64,000 nucleotides of DNA from Oceanobacillus sojae (GTDB taxonomy: Bacteria > Bacillota > Bacilli > Bacillales > Amphibacillaceae), in contig NZ_LT727810.1 in assembly GCF_900162665.1 (NCBI RefSeq), positions 217,067 to 281,066 of the forward strand, read 5' to 3'. Each line of letters begins with the position of its first letter. Positions within the stretch are counted from its first letter, which is position 1. Below, one piece after another: positions 50,780 to 61,317 of the stretch. The notes beneath the pieces are model-generated. The model saw only the letters and a program-made list of their open reading frames with translations. It searched no databases and was not told the DNA's origin. The translations under genes and the position numbers were made by a program.

Positions 50780-52393
50780 TTGAAACTAAAAAAGCTATTT
50801 ATTGTGATGATGCTGTTAGTTCTTATATTAGCTGCGTGTAGTAATAATAATTCAAGCAGTGATGCGGCCGAAGAGGAAGATTTAGATAATCTGACTGACT
50901 CAGGTTTGCCGATTGTAGAAGAACCGATTGAATTAGATATTTTCGCAGGGAAGGCACCGGCAACCGCAGATGATTGGAATGATGTTCTAATTTGGAATGA
51001 GTATGAGGAAATGACAAATATTAACGTGAATTGGGACATGGTGCCGCATGAGGGGCTGAGTGAGAAACGAAATCTTGCTTTGGCGAGTGGAGATTTGCCT
51101 GATGCTTTCCATAGTGCATTAATTCCTGTTCCTGATATTTTCAAGTATGGACAGCAAGGGACCTTTATTCCTTTAAATGATCTGATTGAGGAGCATGCGC
51201 CAAACTTTAAAAGGATATTAGAAGAGTACCCGGAAGTAGAAAAGGCGATTACGTTCCCGGACGGCAATATTTATTCTTTCCCATTAATTTATGACCCTGA
51301 GTTTTCTGCATTGCGTATTAGTGAGGGACCATGGGTCCGTGAAGATTGGCTGGAGGCATTAAACATGGATGTGCCGGAAACAACAGATGAATTTTATGAG
51401 TATTTAAAAGCGGTGAAGGAAGGTAATCCGAGCGGAGATGAAGGTATGGAGGAAATTCCATTCGGAGCACAATCCATCAATGGACTAGTGACCTATTTGA
51501 AGGGGTCCTTTGGAATTGGAAATAAAGGAATGGATCATCGTTTTATTGATTTGGATTCCGACGGAGAATTAGTACGATTCTATCCAGCATCAGATAATTA
51601 TAAAGAAATGCTTGAATATATTCATAAACTTTATGATGAAGGCTTAATTGAAGAGAATATTTTCTCTATCAGCCCGGAACAATTCTATGCAAATGCAGGC
51701 GAAGGAGTCTATGGAAGCACGTATAATCATAGCCCGGCAGAGCTATTTCCTGGAGAGCATAGAGACAGCTATACAGGTGGACTGACATTGGAAGGCCCTC
51801 ATGGAGATAAAGCATTTACAGGTATCTCATTCCCTTCCAGTACGACTGGGTTTGTCATTACCAGTCAAAACGAAAACCCGGCAGCAACGGCGCGTTGGAT
51901 GGATTACTTCTATAGTGATGAAGGTGCTGAGCTGTTCTTTATGGGGATTGAAGGAGAGACTTTTGAAAAAACAGAAGACGGCGAGTATGAGTATGTAGAA
52001 GAAATACGTGATAATCCAGATGGATTAACATTAGACCAGGCAGTAGCGCAATACCTGACTTGGCCGGGTGGTCAATATCCAGGAATTTTAATGGAGGATT
52101 ACTTTAAGGGCGCTGAAGGTACAGAATCATCCAAAGAGGCCGCTGAAAAACTGGAGCCAGATTTTATTGAAGAAGTATGGCCATCCTTCACATATACAGA
52201 AGAGGAGAATAATACCATGACATCAGTGGGAGCAGATATTGAGAAGTATGTAACAGAAATGACAGATCAATTTATTTCTGGTCAGACTCCGCTCTCAGAA
52301 TGGGATACCTATGTTGAGACTCTTGAAAACATGGGATTAGAACAATATATGGAAATTCAACAGGATGCTTACGAACGTTACTTGAGCAACTAA
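50780..52393 (+). CDS. ABC transporter solute-binding lipoprotein (LplA/YtcQ type)
   Basis: A 537-residue lipoprotein: signal peptide with Leu-Ala-Ala-Cys (residues 17-20), then an acidic spacer and a large extracellular solute-binding domain typical of the family serving LplBC permeases (ELDIFAGKAPATADDWNDVLIWNEYEEMTNINVNWDMVPHEGLSEKRNL...; a C-terminal GPHGDKAFTGISFPSST). Such receptors bind oligosaccharides or polymers' breakdown products. TTG start behind GGGGAGGG. An internal hairpin between it and the permease gene may allow higher receptor expression. Confidence 0.92.
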   Translation: MKLKKLFIVMMLLVLILAACSNNNSSSDAAEEEDLDNLTDSGLPIVEEPIELDIFAGKAPATADDWNDVLIWNEYEEMTNINVNWDMVPHEGLSEKRNLALASGDLPDAFHSALIPVPDIFKYGQQGTFIPLNDLIEEHAPNFKRILEEYPEVEKAITFPDGNIYSFPLIYDPEFSALRISEGPWVREDWLEALNMDVPETTDEFYEYLKAVKEGNPSGDEGMEEIPFGAQSINGLVTYLKGSFGIGNKGMDHRFIDLDSDGELVRFYPASDNYKEMLEYIHKLYDEGLIEENIFSISPEQFYANAGEGVYGSTYNHSPAELFPGEHRDSYTGGLTLEGPHGDKAFTGISFPSSTTGFVITSQNENPAATARWMDYFYSDEGAELFFMGIEGETFEKTEDGEYEYVEEIRDNPDGLTLDQAVAQYLTWPGGQYPGILMEDYFKGAEGTESSKEAAEKLEPDFIEEVWPSFTYTEEENNTMTSVGADIEKYVTEMTDQFISGQTPLSEWDTYVETLENMGLEQYMEIQQDAYERYLSN

Positions 52394-52443
52394 GAGATAT
52401 CCTATTTGCTGCAGCAGACTAATTACGAAGAAGAACTTTTTAG

Positions 52444-52469
52444 AGAGGGGATGCAAAATCATTCCCTCT
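52444..52469 (+). terminator. Intercistronic hairpin after the receptor gene
   Basis: AGAGGGGATG (52444-52453) pairs with CATTCCCTCT (52460-52469), one G-U pair. No strong T-run follows, so it may be a partial terminator or an RNA-stabilising stem that keeps receptor mRNA in excess. The 199-base gap shows nothing else. Confidence 0.6.
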
Positions 52470-52592
52470 TGTATTCTTACTATGAATAAACTTTAGAGTT
52501 TATTTGTTTGAAAGGGTTTGATGAGAGACTCGTTCCTCATTAAAAGTTTTACTTTGTTAATGTGTAGTTATGGCTGTAAAAGGAGGGCTAGA

Positions 52593-53537
52593 ATGGCAAA
52601 GAATCCTGCACGCGCAATAAGTATGAATAGCAGATTAGATAAATTTAAGAAAAATGTTCTTTTGAACTGGCGATTATATGTTTTTCTTTTGCCGGCAATT
52701 CTTTACTTCACTATTTTTCATTATATTCCAATGTATGGGGTGCAAATTGCTTTTAAAGACTTTTATGCAACAGAAGGAATTACAGGGAGTCCATGGGCTG
52801 GATTTGAACATTTCTCCCGTTTTTTCGATTCCTATTATTTTTGGAGGTTAATTAAAAATACCATTATTTTAAGCCTTTACCAGCTTATTTTATTTCCATT
52901 ACCGATTATATTCGCGCTCATGTTAAATGAACTGAAAAATGGTCCTTTTAAAAAATGGTCACAGACACTTACATATGCGCCGCATTTTATGTCTGTTGTT
53001 GTTATTGTAGGAATGCTTGTTGCTTTTTTGGACCCAATCACCGGGATTATAAATCATGTGATTACTTCTTTAGGAGGGTCGTCCATCTCATTCCTTACAA
53101 GTCCGGAATGGTTCCGCCATATTTTTGTATGGTCAGGTCAATGGCAAACGCTGGGGTGGGGGACTATCATTTACCTGGCAGCATTATCAGGTGTTAATCC
53201 AGAGCTCCATGAGGCTGCTAAAATGGACGGGGCCTCAAGGATACAGCGAATCCTTCATATTAATATTCCAGCAATTTTGCCGACCATTGTGGTTTTATTT
53301 ATCTTAAATATCGGAAGCTTTATGGCAATTGGATTTGAGAAGGTACTCTTAATGCAAAATAATTTAAATGCGGAAACGTCAGATATTATTCAAACATTTG
53401 TATATCAAACCGGTTTGTTAGAAGGACAATATAGTTTTGCTGCAGCAATTGGCCTGTTCGATTCCGTCATTAATTTAACATTGCTGGTAATCGTTAATCA
53501 AATTGCGAGGAAAACCAGTGAGAACAGTCTGTGGTAA
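52593..53537 (+). CDS. ABC sugar permease subunit (LplB type)
   Basis: A 314-residue permease with six hydrophobic segments. Marks: ILYFTIFHYIPMYGVQIAFKDFYATEGITGSPWAGFEHFSRFF and the EAA loop EAAKMDGASRIQRILHINIP that docks the ATPase. ATG 52593 is used behind AAAGGAGGG; the open frame from 52518 adds 25 codons without homology. Confidence 0.94.
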   Translation: MAKNPARAISMNSRLDKFKKNVLLNWRLYVFLLPAILYFTIFHYIPMYGVQIAFKDFYATEGITGSPWAGFEHFSRFFDSYYFWRLIKNTIILSLYQLILFPLPIIFALMLNELKNGPFKKWSQTLTYAPHFMSVVVIVGMLVAFLDPITGIINHVITSLGGSSISFLTSPEWFRHIFVWSGQWQTLGWGTIIYLAALSGVNPELHEAAKMDGASRIQRILHINIPAILPTIVVLFILNIGSFMAIGFEKVLLMQNNLNAETSDIIQTFVYQTGLLEGQYSFAAAIGLFDSVINLTLLVIVNQIARKTSENSLW

Positions 53538-53549
53538 GGAGGAATTGGT

Positions 53550-54446
53550 ATGCGAAAGTTTCAACTGTCCGATAAGGGTTTTGATGTTCTCAATACGATA
53601 TTTGTTACGATTATCGTATTGCTGATTGTTTACCCGCTTATCTTTGTATTAAGTGCTTCTATCAGCAGTCCATCAGCCGTTAATACAGGTAAAATGTGGC
53701 TGTGGCCGGTAGATATTTCGTTTAGTGGATTTAAAACAGTTTTTCAAAATGATGCGATTTGGTCAGGGTATCGAAATACGATTGTTTATACGGTTGTCGG
53801 GACCATTCTTCATTTAGTCATATTACTGCCCTGCGCCTATGCTTTATCCAGGAAGGAAATTGTAGGGAAACAGTTTATTATGTGGTTTATTTTATTCACC
53901 ATGTTATTTAACGGCGGGTTGATACCTACTTATTTAGTCATTCAATCATTAGGAATGATTGACACCATATGGGCAATTGTTGTTCCAAATGTTGTTGGCG
54001 CCTGGTCCATTCTCGTTGCCCGTGCTTTTTTCCAGCAGAGTATACCGGATCAGCTCGTGGAAGCATCGAAAATTGACGGGGCAACGGATTTTCAGATTTT
54101 CTTTAAAATTGTTTTGCCGCTATCTCTGCCAATTATTGCTGTTATGGCATTATTCCATGCAGTTGGTTTATGGAATCAATACTTTAACGCATTAATCTAT
54201 TTATCAGATGAAACAAAATATCCTTTACAGCTGATTTTAAGAGAAATATTAATTTTAAATGAAGGGATGACCGGCGGGGCAGGGACTGAAGGAGGATCAG
54301 TGAACTCATTTGCAGAACAAATTGAGACAGCCTCTCTCATTAAATATGCAGTTATTATTGTATCTTCTTTACCGCTGCTAATCGTGTATCCATTTGTTCA
54401 GCGGTTCTTTGTCAAAGGTGTATTGATTGGATCTGTAAAAGAGTAA
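53550..54446 (+). CDS. ABC sugar permease subunit (LplC/YtcP type)
   Basis: A 298-residue permease, six hydrophobic segments, EAA loop VEASKIDGATDFQIFFKIVLP. It starts 12 bases after its partner, behind AAGGAGG. No ATP-binding subunit gene follows; such importers share the MsmX/UgpC-type ATPase coded elsewhere. Confidence 0.94.
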   Translation: MRKFQLSDKGFDVLNTIFVTIIVLLIVYPLIFVLSASISSPSAVNTGKMWLWPVDISFSGFKTVFQNDAIWSGYRNTIVYTVVGTILHLVILLPCAYALSRKEIVGKQFIMWFILFTMLFNGGLIPTYLVIQSLGMIDTIWAIVVPNVVGAWSILVARAFFQQSIPDQLVEASKIDGATDFQIFFKIVLPLSLPIIAVMALFHAVGLWNQYFNALIYLSDETKYPLQLILREILILNEGMTGGAGTEGGSVNSFAEQIETASLIKYAVIIVSSLPLLIVYPFVQRFFVKGVLIGSVKE

Positions 54447-54532
54447 GAAACGCTGTTTAAATTAACAATGTTTTCGGCTTTAAACATATTACGTATATGA
54501 AATTCGAGCTATTTCCAGCAGGAGGGGAGAAA

Positions 54533-55150
54533 ATGACAGGATTTATTGCAGGATATTATAATTTTTGCCTATGGATTACGAGATGGCTATATGTTCACTT
54601 TCTATGGATCGGTTTTACGATTCTTGGTCTGGGTGTGCTGGGGATAATGCCTGCAACAGCTGCGATGTTTGCTGTTGTCAGGAAATGGGTTCAAGGTGAC
54701 ACTGACAAGCCGATATTTCCATTGTTTTGGAAAACATATAAGCAGGAATTTCCAAGAAGTAATATTCTTGGAGGGATTCTATTTTTAATTGGTTATGGCT
54801 TGTTTATCCAGTATCAAATATTACGTTCGCAGGAAGAAGCTGTGTATTATGTTGCAAGCTTTGCTATCCTTGCTTTAGCTGCCTTATTTACTGTGATTCT
54901 CCTGTACTTCTTTCCTGTATTCTCACATTTTAAGCTATCAAATATACAGTATCTTTTATGGCCGTTTATGATTGGTTTTTTACATCCTGTCTTAACGATA
55001 GTTTTGTTTACAGCTGTTGCAGGAATTTATTATCTTGTTTATATCAGTATGCCAGGATTGCTATTTTTAATGGGAGGGAGTGTGGCAGCTTTTATCTTAA
55101 CGTGGGGCGGGCAGTTAACATTTGCAAGATTTGAGCGCAGAGAAGAATAA
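54533..55150 (+). CDS. YesL-like DUF624 membrane protein
   Basis: A 205-residue protein of the YesL family with four or five hydrophobic segments: LYVHFLWIGFTILGLGVLGIMPATAAMFAVVRKWVQGDTDKPIFPLFWKTYKQEF. In Bacillus yesL lies beside LplABC-type importers. Function unknown. ATG 54533 behind GGAGGGGA; the open frame begins 12 codons earlier. Part of the same transcript as the permeases. Confidence 0.9.
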   Translation: MTGFIAGYYNFCLWITRWLYVHFLWIGFTILGLGVLGIMPATAAMFAVVRKWVQGDTDKPIFPLFWKTYKQEFPRSNILGGILFLIGYGLFIQYQILRSQEEAVYYVASFAILALAALFTVILLYFFPVFSHFKLSNIQYLLWPFMIGFLHPVLTIVLFTAVAGIYYLVYISMPGLLFLMGGSVAAFILTWGGQLTFARFERREE

Positions 55151-55171
55151 ATTTTAAGAGGAGGAATAAAT

Positions 55172-56443
55172 ATGCAACCTAAAAAAGCTGTATTGATTGG
55201 CGCAGGAGATCGTGGAGCCAGAGCGTATGCACCTTATGCCTTAAATTATCCGAATGAACTTCAAATCGTGGCAGTAGCAGATCCGAATGATGAACGGAGA
55301 AACCGGGTAAAAGTAGAGTTTGAATTGGAGGAAGACGCTTGCTATACTTCCTGGGAAGAGCTTTTACAGGGGGATAAAAAAGCAGATATTGCCATTATTT
55401 GTACATTAGACCGTTTTCATTATGAGCCGACGATAAAAGCATTGGAAACAGGCTATCATGTGCTATTAGAAAAACCCATGTCGCCTGACCCAAAGGAATG
55501 TATCGAGATGGAGGCGACAGCAGCGAAATATAACCGCCAGCTGACCATCTGCCATGTACTGCGTTATACAGAATTCTGGTCAACGATTAAGCAGGTTATT
55601 GCACGGGGGGACATCGGGCAGGTTGCTTCGATACAATTAAATGAGAATGTGGAAATCATGCATATGTCGCATAGCTTTGTCCGGGGGAATTGGAGTAATA
55701 AAGAGAAGTCGAGCCCGATGATATTACAGAAATCCTGCCATGATATGGACATTATTAATTTTGTTATGGGGAAAAAATGTGAACGAATTAGCTCCTATGG
55801 CTCGTTAATGCATTTTCGAAAAGAAAATAAACCAGAAGGGGCTCCCAAGCGTTGTTTAGAAGGATGTCCGGTTGAATTGGAATGCCCTTTTCATGCAGGA
55901 CGCTATTATTTAGGTGAAGGCAGAGGCTGGGCTAAAAAGTTTACAGAGGATCATACCAATGAAGGAATTATTAAAGCGCTGAATGAAACGGACTATGGGA
56001 AATGTGTCTATCAGTCCGATAATAATGTGGTAGATCATCAGGTTGTTAATATGGAATTTGAAGATGGAGCAACAGCGACCTTCAGTATGTCAGGGTTCAC
56101 CAGAGAACAGACACGTATGGTACAGATTATGGGTACAAAAGGTGAGATTCGCGGTAATATGGCTGAAAATCAAATTTCTGTTTATGATTTTTCAAGCAAA
56201 CAGGAATCCATTATTAAGTTTAGCAGACCAGTTGGCGGTCATGGCGGCGGGGATAATAATATTGTCCGTACCTTCCTGCATGATATTGATCATTATGGAG
56301 AACAGGAAAGCATCTCCTCTGCTTCGACATCGTTAAGAAGCCACTTGATGGCATTTGCTGCTGAAGAATCAAGGCTTAACCACGGACAGTCTATTCATAT
56401 TGATGATTTTTATTCTGCTTATGCGACTGGTGCAATCCAGTAA
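55172..56443 (+). CDS. Gfo/Idh/MocA-family oxidoreductase
   Basis: A 423-residue NAD-dependent sugar oxidoreductase. Rossmann start VLIGAGDRGARAYAPYAL, then EKPMSPDPKECIEM with the catalytic Lys (EKP motif) and the middle-domain His in SCHDMDIINFVMG. A Cys-rich insertion KRCLEGCPVELECPFHAGRYY plus YGKCVY gives a possible four-Cys metal or structural site, known in a subgroup of this family. It would oxidise or dehydrate the imported sugar or glycoside. AGGAGG precedes the ATG. Confidence 0.92.
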   Translation: MQPKKAVLIGAGDRGARAYAPYALNYPNELQIVAVADPNDERRNRVKVEFELEEDACYTSWEELLQGDKKADIAIICTLDRFHYEPTIKALETGYHVLLEKPMSPDPKECIEMEATAAKYNRQLTICHVLRYTEFWSTIKQVIARGDIGQVASIQLNENVEIMHMSHSFVRGNWSNKEKSSPMILQKSCHDMDIINFVMGKKCERISSYGSLMHFRKENKPEGAPKRCLEGCPVELECPFHAGRYYLGEGRGWAKKFTEDHTNEGIIKALNETDYGKCVYQSDNNVVDHQVVNMEFEDGATATFSMSGFTREQTRMVQIMGTKGEIRGNMAENQISVYDFSSKQESIIKFSRPVGGHGGGDNNIVRTFLHDIDHYGEQESISSASTSLRSHLMAFAAEESRLNHGQSIHIDDFYSAYATGAIQ

Positions 56444-56485
56444 ATTATAAAAAATATTGGTTTATTATTAAAAGATTGCCGTTAA

Positions 56486-57565
<1,080 letters not shown>

Positions 57566-57620
57566 AAAATCTATACTTTGGAAAGTATTAAAACAGGTCA
57601 GATATAAGGGAAGTGAAAGT

Positions 57621-58481
57621 TTGTCAATATGGGCGTTATCTCTTGTTATGACTGCAGCAATCCTGCATGCAATATGGAATTTTCTCGCTAAAAAGTCATT
57701 AGGAGGTACTTCGTTTGTATGGCTGTATACATTCACAAGTACAGTGATTTATAGTCCGATTGTTTTAGGTGTTATTCTGTGGACGGATGTAACCATTGGA
57801 TGGGCGGGAATCGGATTAATAGCGGCAAGTGCTTTATTGCATTTGCTTTATGCTGTAATCCTCCAAAAAGGATACCGGATTGGCGATTTCTCACTTATTT
57901 ATCCTATTGCCCGGGGAATCGGTCCGATGCTGGTTGCATTCGCTGCCTTTTTCTTACTGAAGGAAGAATTAAACGGATTAGGAAAGCTGGGCATTTTTTT
58001 AATTATTTGCAGTGTGTTTATTTTTACCGGCGGTTTGCGAATTTTGAAGGAAAGAACGATGCTTCCTTCTATTCTGTATGGTCTGCTAATCGGCTGTATG
58101 ATAGCCAGCTATTCACTATTGGATAAGTATATTGTCAGTGTTTCGATAATCCACCCGGTTCTGCTTAACTATGGAACTAATCTGGGAGTAAGCCTTCTGT
58201 TATTTCCCTTTGCAAAGAAGCACTGGCAGGATGTTCGTCTGGATTGGAGCAGCAGAAAATTGGAAACAATCGGGATTGGTCTATTTAATCCGCTGGCATA
58301 TATCCTCGTCCTGATTGCAATGGTTCATGCTCCTGTGAGTTATGTAGCTCCTGTAAGAGAATTGAGTATTTTAATCGGAGCTATCTTAGGCGTTGTTTTT
58401 TTGAAAGAGAGTTTTGGAAGACAACGGATTATTGCTGCTCTTGTTATGGTTATTGGTGTTATTATGGTAGCAGTATCTTAG
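57621..58481 (+). CDS. EamA/DMT-family transporter
   Basis: A 286-residue membrane protein of ten hydrophobic segments in two EamA repeats: AILHAIWNFLAKKSLGG and FSLIYPIARGIGPMLVAFAAFFLLKEELNGLG in the first; PVSYVAPVRELSILIGAILGVVFLKESFG in the second. Exporters or importers of metabolites. TTG start behind GGGAAGTG. It stands 55 bases after the LacI gene and 19 before the hydrolase, so likely in one transcript with them. Confidence 0.9.
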   Translation: MSIWALSLVMTAAILHAIWNFLAKKSLGGTSFVWLYTFTSTVIYSPIVLGVILWTDVTIGWAGIGLIAASALLHLLYAVILQKGYRIGDFSLIYPIARGIGPMLVAFAAFFLLKEELNGLGKLGIFLIICSVFIFTGGLRILKERTMLPSILYGLLIGCMIASYSLLDKYIVSVSIIHPVLLNYGTNLGVSLLLFPFAKKHWQDVRLDWSSRKLETIGIGLFNPLAYILVLIAMVHAPVSYVAPVRELSILIGAILGVVFLKESFGRQRIIAALVMVIGVIMVAVS

Positions 58482-58500
58482 CTTTGAGGAGGGATACAGG

Positions 58501-59325
58501 ATGAAGGTGCATTTTTTAGGAACTGCAGCTGCAGAAGGGTTTCCAAATGTATTTTGCCGATGTCAGGCTTGTCAGGATTCCAGGAAGGCAAAAGGAAGAA
58601 ATATCCGTACCCGGAGCTCGGTGATTATTGATGATGCATGGAGAGTGGACTATCCTCCGGATGCTTATTATCAGGCACTCAGAGATGAGATTGATATGTC
58701 CAGAGTCAATCACCTTTTGCTGACACATACACATTATGATCATCTTTGTGCAGGGGATCTGCTTTCTCGTATGGAAGGCTTTGCTCATGGGGTAGAGGAG
58801 CCTTTAAACATTTATGGGAATGACTTAGCGCTGCATCAATGTAGAATTGGTTTTTCAGAGGAAGGCAGTATTCAGAAGCAATTTATGATGAAAAGATTAA
58901 TTCCTTTTGAAGCCTTCTGGATAGGGCAGGCAAAAATTACTCCGCTTTTGGCAGATCATGATCCGCGGGAAACCTGTTTATTATTTTTTATAGAAAAGGA
59001 TGGCAAGCAATTACTCTATGGAAATGATTCCGGCTGGTTTCCTGAAAAAACATGGGATTGGCTCAAAGGCAAGAAGATCGATATGGCGATATTGGATTGT
59101 ACAGTTGGACAGAATGGAAATCCTAAAAGCCGTAACCATATGAGTGTGGAAACGGTTATAGAGGTGCAAAAGAAGTTCAAGGCCTGGAATAAAGAAAATG
59201 TAAAGACACAGATTATCGCAACGCATTTTTCTCATAACTGCGGATTGCTGTATCAGGATTTAGTAGATATATTTGAACCTTATGGGATTGAGGTTGCCTA
59301 TGATGGACTGGTTAAATACATATAA
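58501..59325 (+). CDS. PhnP-like metallo-beta-lactamase-fold hydrolase
   Basis: A 274-residue MBL-fold protein. Metal motif HTHYDH; another ligand in ADHD and the final HFSHNCG. The N-terminal FLGTAAAEGFPNVFCRCQACQDS with three Cys matches the structural-zinc region of PhnP (phosphodiesterase for 5-phosphoribosyl cyclic phosphate). No phn C-P lyase genes are near, so the substrate may be a different cyclic phosphate or phosphodiester, or a lactone. GAGGAGGG precedes the ATG. Confidence 0.86.
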   Translation: MKVHFLGTAAAEGFPNVFCRCQACQDSRKAKGRNIRTRSSVIIDDAWRVDYPPDAYYQALRDEIDMSRVNHLLLTHTHYDHLCAGDLLSRMEGFAHGVEEPLNIYGNDLALHQCRIGFSEEGSIQKQFMMKRLIPFEAFWIGQAKITPLLADHDPRETCLLFFIEKDGKQLLYGNDSGWFPEKTWDWLKGKKIDMAILDCTVGQNGNPKSRNHMSVETVIEVQKKFKAWNKENVKTQIIATHFSHNCGLLYQDLVDIFEPYGIEVAYDGLVKYI

Positions 59326-59342
59326 AAATCTGGAGGCTTTCC

Positions 59343-59915
59343 ATGAAAAAGAAATACTATTTAGAGAAGATGAATCCGACCAATATAAACATAAAGGTTC
59401 TTTATAACTATTTAAAACAGGACTTTGAACGGCAGGAATTATTTCCTCAGTTTGTGCTGAAGCGTAATTTCAAAAAGGGGAGGATGGAAGCCGTTTATCT
59501 GACGGATGGCCAAGAGAAATATGGTTATGCTATTTATCAGGAATTGTCAGCATTCAAGGGAATTTTTATTTCGTATCTGGCTATTCTTTCTAAATATAGA
59601 TCAAATGGACTTGGAGGGGAATTAATTAGTCAGCTGAATGATTTGTCTCCCGCTGGCATGTTACTGGAGGTAGAGGATCCGGAAGCAGCGAAGGGGAAGA
59701 AAGACTATACGACAAGACTTCGCCGAATTAGCTTCTATGAGCGGAACGGGCTGCATGTGAATCCGAATATGAAGGTAAATTCTTTTTTTGTTCCATTAAG
59801 AATGATGGATAATTTGGATAAAACAGATGCTTATGATATTTCCTTTTATCAGAGGCTGTATAATCGTATTTTAGGATTGCCGTTAGGGCGTATTTTTATT
59901 AAGGAGAATTGCTAA
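59343..59915 (+). CDS. GNAT-like N-acetyltransferase
   Basis: A 190-residue protein with the GNAT acetyl-CoA motif region (FISYLAILSKYRSNGLGGELISQLND) and the usual C-terminal RRISFYERNGLHV. The N-terminal part is short for a normal GNAT and the pyrophosphate loop R-x2-G-x-G is R-S-N-G-L-G. Substrate unknown. Ends the ABC/PhnP locus; 17 bases after the hydrolase gene. Confidence 0.75.
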   Translation: MKKKYYLEKMNPTNINIKVLYNYLKQDFERQELFPQFVLKRNFKKGRMEAVYLTDGQEKYGYAIYQELSAFKGIFISYLAILSKYRSNGLGGELISQLNDLSPAGMLLEVEDPEAAKGKKDYTTRLRRISFYERNGLHVNPNMKVNSFFVPLRMMDNLDKTDAYDISFYQRLYNRILGLPLGRIFIKENC

Positions 59916-60036
59916 AGAATACATTTTATATTCAATTGATTATTTTCGATATACTTTCAAGTGCCAGATTGACGACCAGCTCCGTGAGATGTAAGATAAA
60001 AGAGAAAAATGATTTGCGTGTAGTTCTATAAAGGCT

Positions 60037-60073
60037 AAAAAAGAAGTCGGAAGTGGTTCCCGGCTTCTTTTTT
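60037..60073. terminator. Bidirectional terminator between convergent operons
   Basis: AAAAAAGAAGTCGG (60037-60050) pairs with CCGGCTTCTTTTTT (60060-60073), one G-U pair, with A-runs and T-runs at the ends. It overlaps the stop codon of the minus-strand gatD gene. Confidence 0.88.
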
Positions 60074-61115
60074 ATGGATGAAACAGCACTTTTACAGCAT
60101 CTATTTCTTTATAGGTAAGCTGATGGAAAATCTCAGGGCCTTTTTCTAATGGAAGATGATGAGAAATCATCGGTTTTATATCAAGCTGCCCCGTTTTCAT
60201 AAAATGGAGACCGGTCTCCCATTCTTTTCCCGGAAAAGGTGCAGATAATGCATTCCAGGAGCCGAGAATGCGCAGTTCATTCCGGACAATTTTCTCAAAA
60301 TAATAGCGCTGAAGGGTAATATCACCATAGGGAATTCCCATGTATAAAACCTCGCCGCCTTTTTTGGGAAGCGCAAGAACCTGCTCACTTGTAATCGGAG
60401 AGCCTGCTGATTCGACTGCCAGATCAACTCCTAAAGAAGTATGCTTTTTAATAACTTTTTCTGCATCTTCTTTCAGCGGGTTAATAAGAATATCAGCACC
60501 CAGCTGCTTAGCAATTTTCAGCTTGTTTTCATCAATATCAATGGCAAAAACAGTCGCTGCTCCAAAAATTTTAGCCCATTGAATCGAGAGGAGACCGATA
60601 CTGCCAACACCCATGACAGCTACTGCTGCTCCCGGCTGAATCGATGTGCGGTAAAAACCGTGTGCAACGACAGAAGCGGGCTCCAGCATGGCAGCAGTGT
60701 CAAAGTTAATTTCATCTGGCAGCTGTAACAGATGAGATGCAGGCAGGGTAACGTATTCAGCATATGAGCCGGGATGCTTTGCGCCAATAACTGTCAATTC
60801 TGCGCAGCGGGTCGGAGCTCCCTGTCTGCAGTAGATACAGCGACCACATGAAAAGGTCGGGCAGGCGGCTACTCGATCACCCTCTTTAAAATGTGTTACC
60901 GCACTCCCGACAGCAGCTACAATTCCTGAAAATTCATGACCAAAGGTTGTTCCTGGAACATAAGGCCCAAGCTTTTTATAGCGGGATAAGTCTGAACCGC
61001 ATATTCCGGCAGACTTTACTTGGATTAGAACATCCTCATTACTAGTTAGTTGAGGAATGGGTGTATTTTCTTCATAACGTAAATCCTCTATATCATATAA
61101 ATTTAGAGCCTTCAC
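60072..61115 (-). CDS. gatD: Galactitol-1-phosphate 5-dehydrogenase (GatD-type)
   Basis: A 347-residue zinc dehydrogenase that oxidises galactitol-1-phosphate to tagatose-6-phosphate. Catalytic zinc: AGICGSDL and GHEFSG; structural zinc Cys: SCGRCIYCRQGAPTRC; NAD Rossmann loop MGVGSIGLL. The segment ILGSWNALSAPFPGKEWETG matches that of E. coli GatD (GSWMNYSSPWPGQEWETA), which separates it from sorbitol dehydrogenases. It is the last gene of the minus-strand galactitol operon, with the shared terminator at its end. Confidence 0.88.
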   Translation of the reverse strand: MKALNLYDIEDLRYEENTPIPQLTSNEDVLIQVKSAGICGSDLSRYKKLGPYVPGTTFGHEFSGIVAAVGSAVTHFKEGDRVAACPTFSCGRCIYCRQGAPTRCAELTVIGAKHPGSYAEYVTLPASHLLQLPDEINFDTAAMLEPASVVAHGFYRTSIQPGAAVAVMGVGSIGLLSIQWAKIFGAATVFAIDIDENKLKIAKQLGADILINPLKEDAEKVIKKHTSLGVDLAVESAGSPITSEQVLALPKKGGEVLYMGIPYGDITLQRYYFEKIVRNELRILGSWNALSAPFPGKEWETGLHFMKTGQLDIKPMISHHLPLEKGPEIFHQLTYKEIDAVKVLFHP

Positions 61116-61129
61116 ATCAGAACTCCTTT

Positions 61130-61283
61130 CTACTGCGACTGGTTCGATTTTTTCCTCTTTTTCACTAAGAAATAGCCGGCGATCCCGACGATAATCGAGT
61201 TAAAGATAAGCTGATATTCAAAATAAAATTGACTTATTCCACGCATGGGACCGAGCATAAAATCTAAAAACATATCAACCATG
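61130..61283 (-). pseudogene. Candidate small membrane protein gene, apparently frameshifted
   Basis: Between the two dehydrogenase genes. An ATG at 61283 with TGAGGT binding site opens a frame MVDMFLDF that ends after 21 codons. A second frame from 61258 to the stop at 61130 codes for MLGPMRGISQFYFEYQLIFNSIIVGIAGYFLVKK... (42 codons, one hydrophobic segment, basic tail). Removing one base of the T5 run (minus strand; A5 at 61259-61263) would join them into one protein of about 50 residues. It may be a true frameshift, a sequencing error, or two unrelated frames. Confidence 0.4.
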
Positions 61284-61317
61284 TTAAAACCTCATTTCGA
61301 TATTAATTTCATATACT

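Noticed and set aside
58501..59325. C-P lyase (phosphonate) locus
   Set aside because: Only the PhnP-like fold is present; no phnG-M genes or phosphonate transporter in the window.
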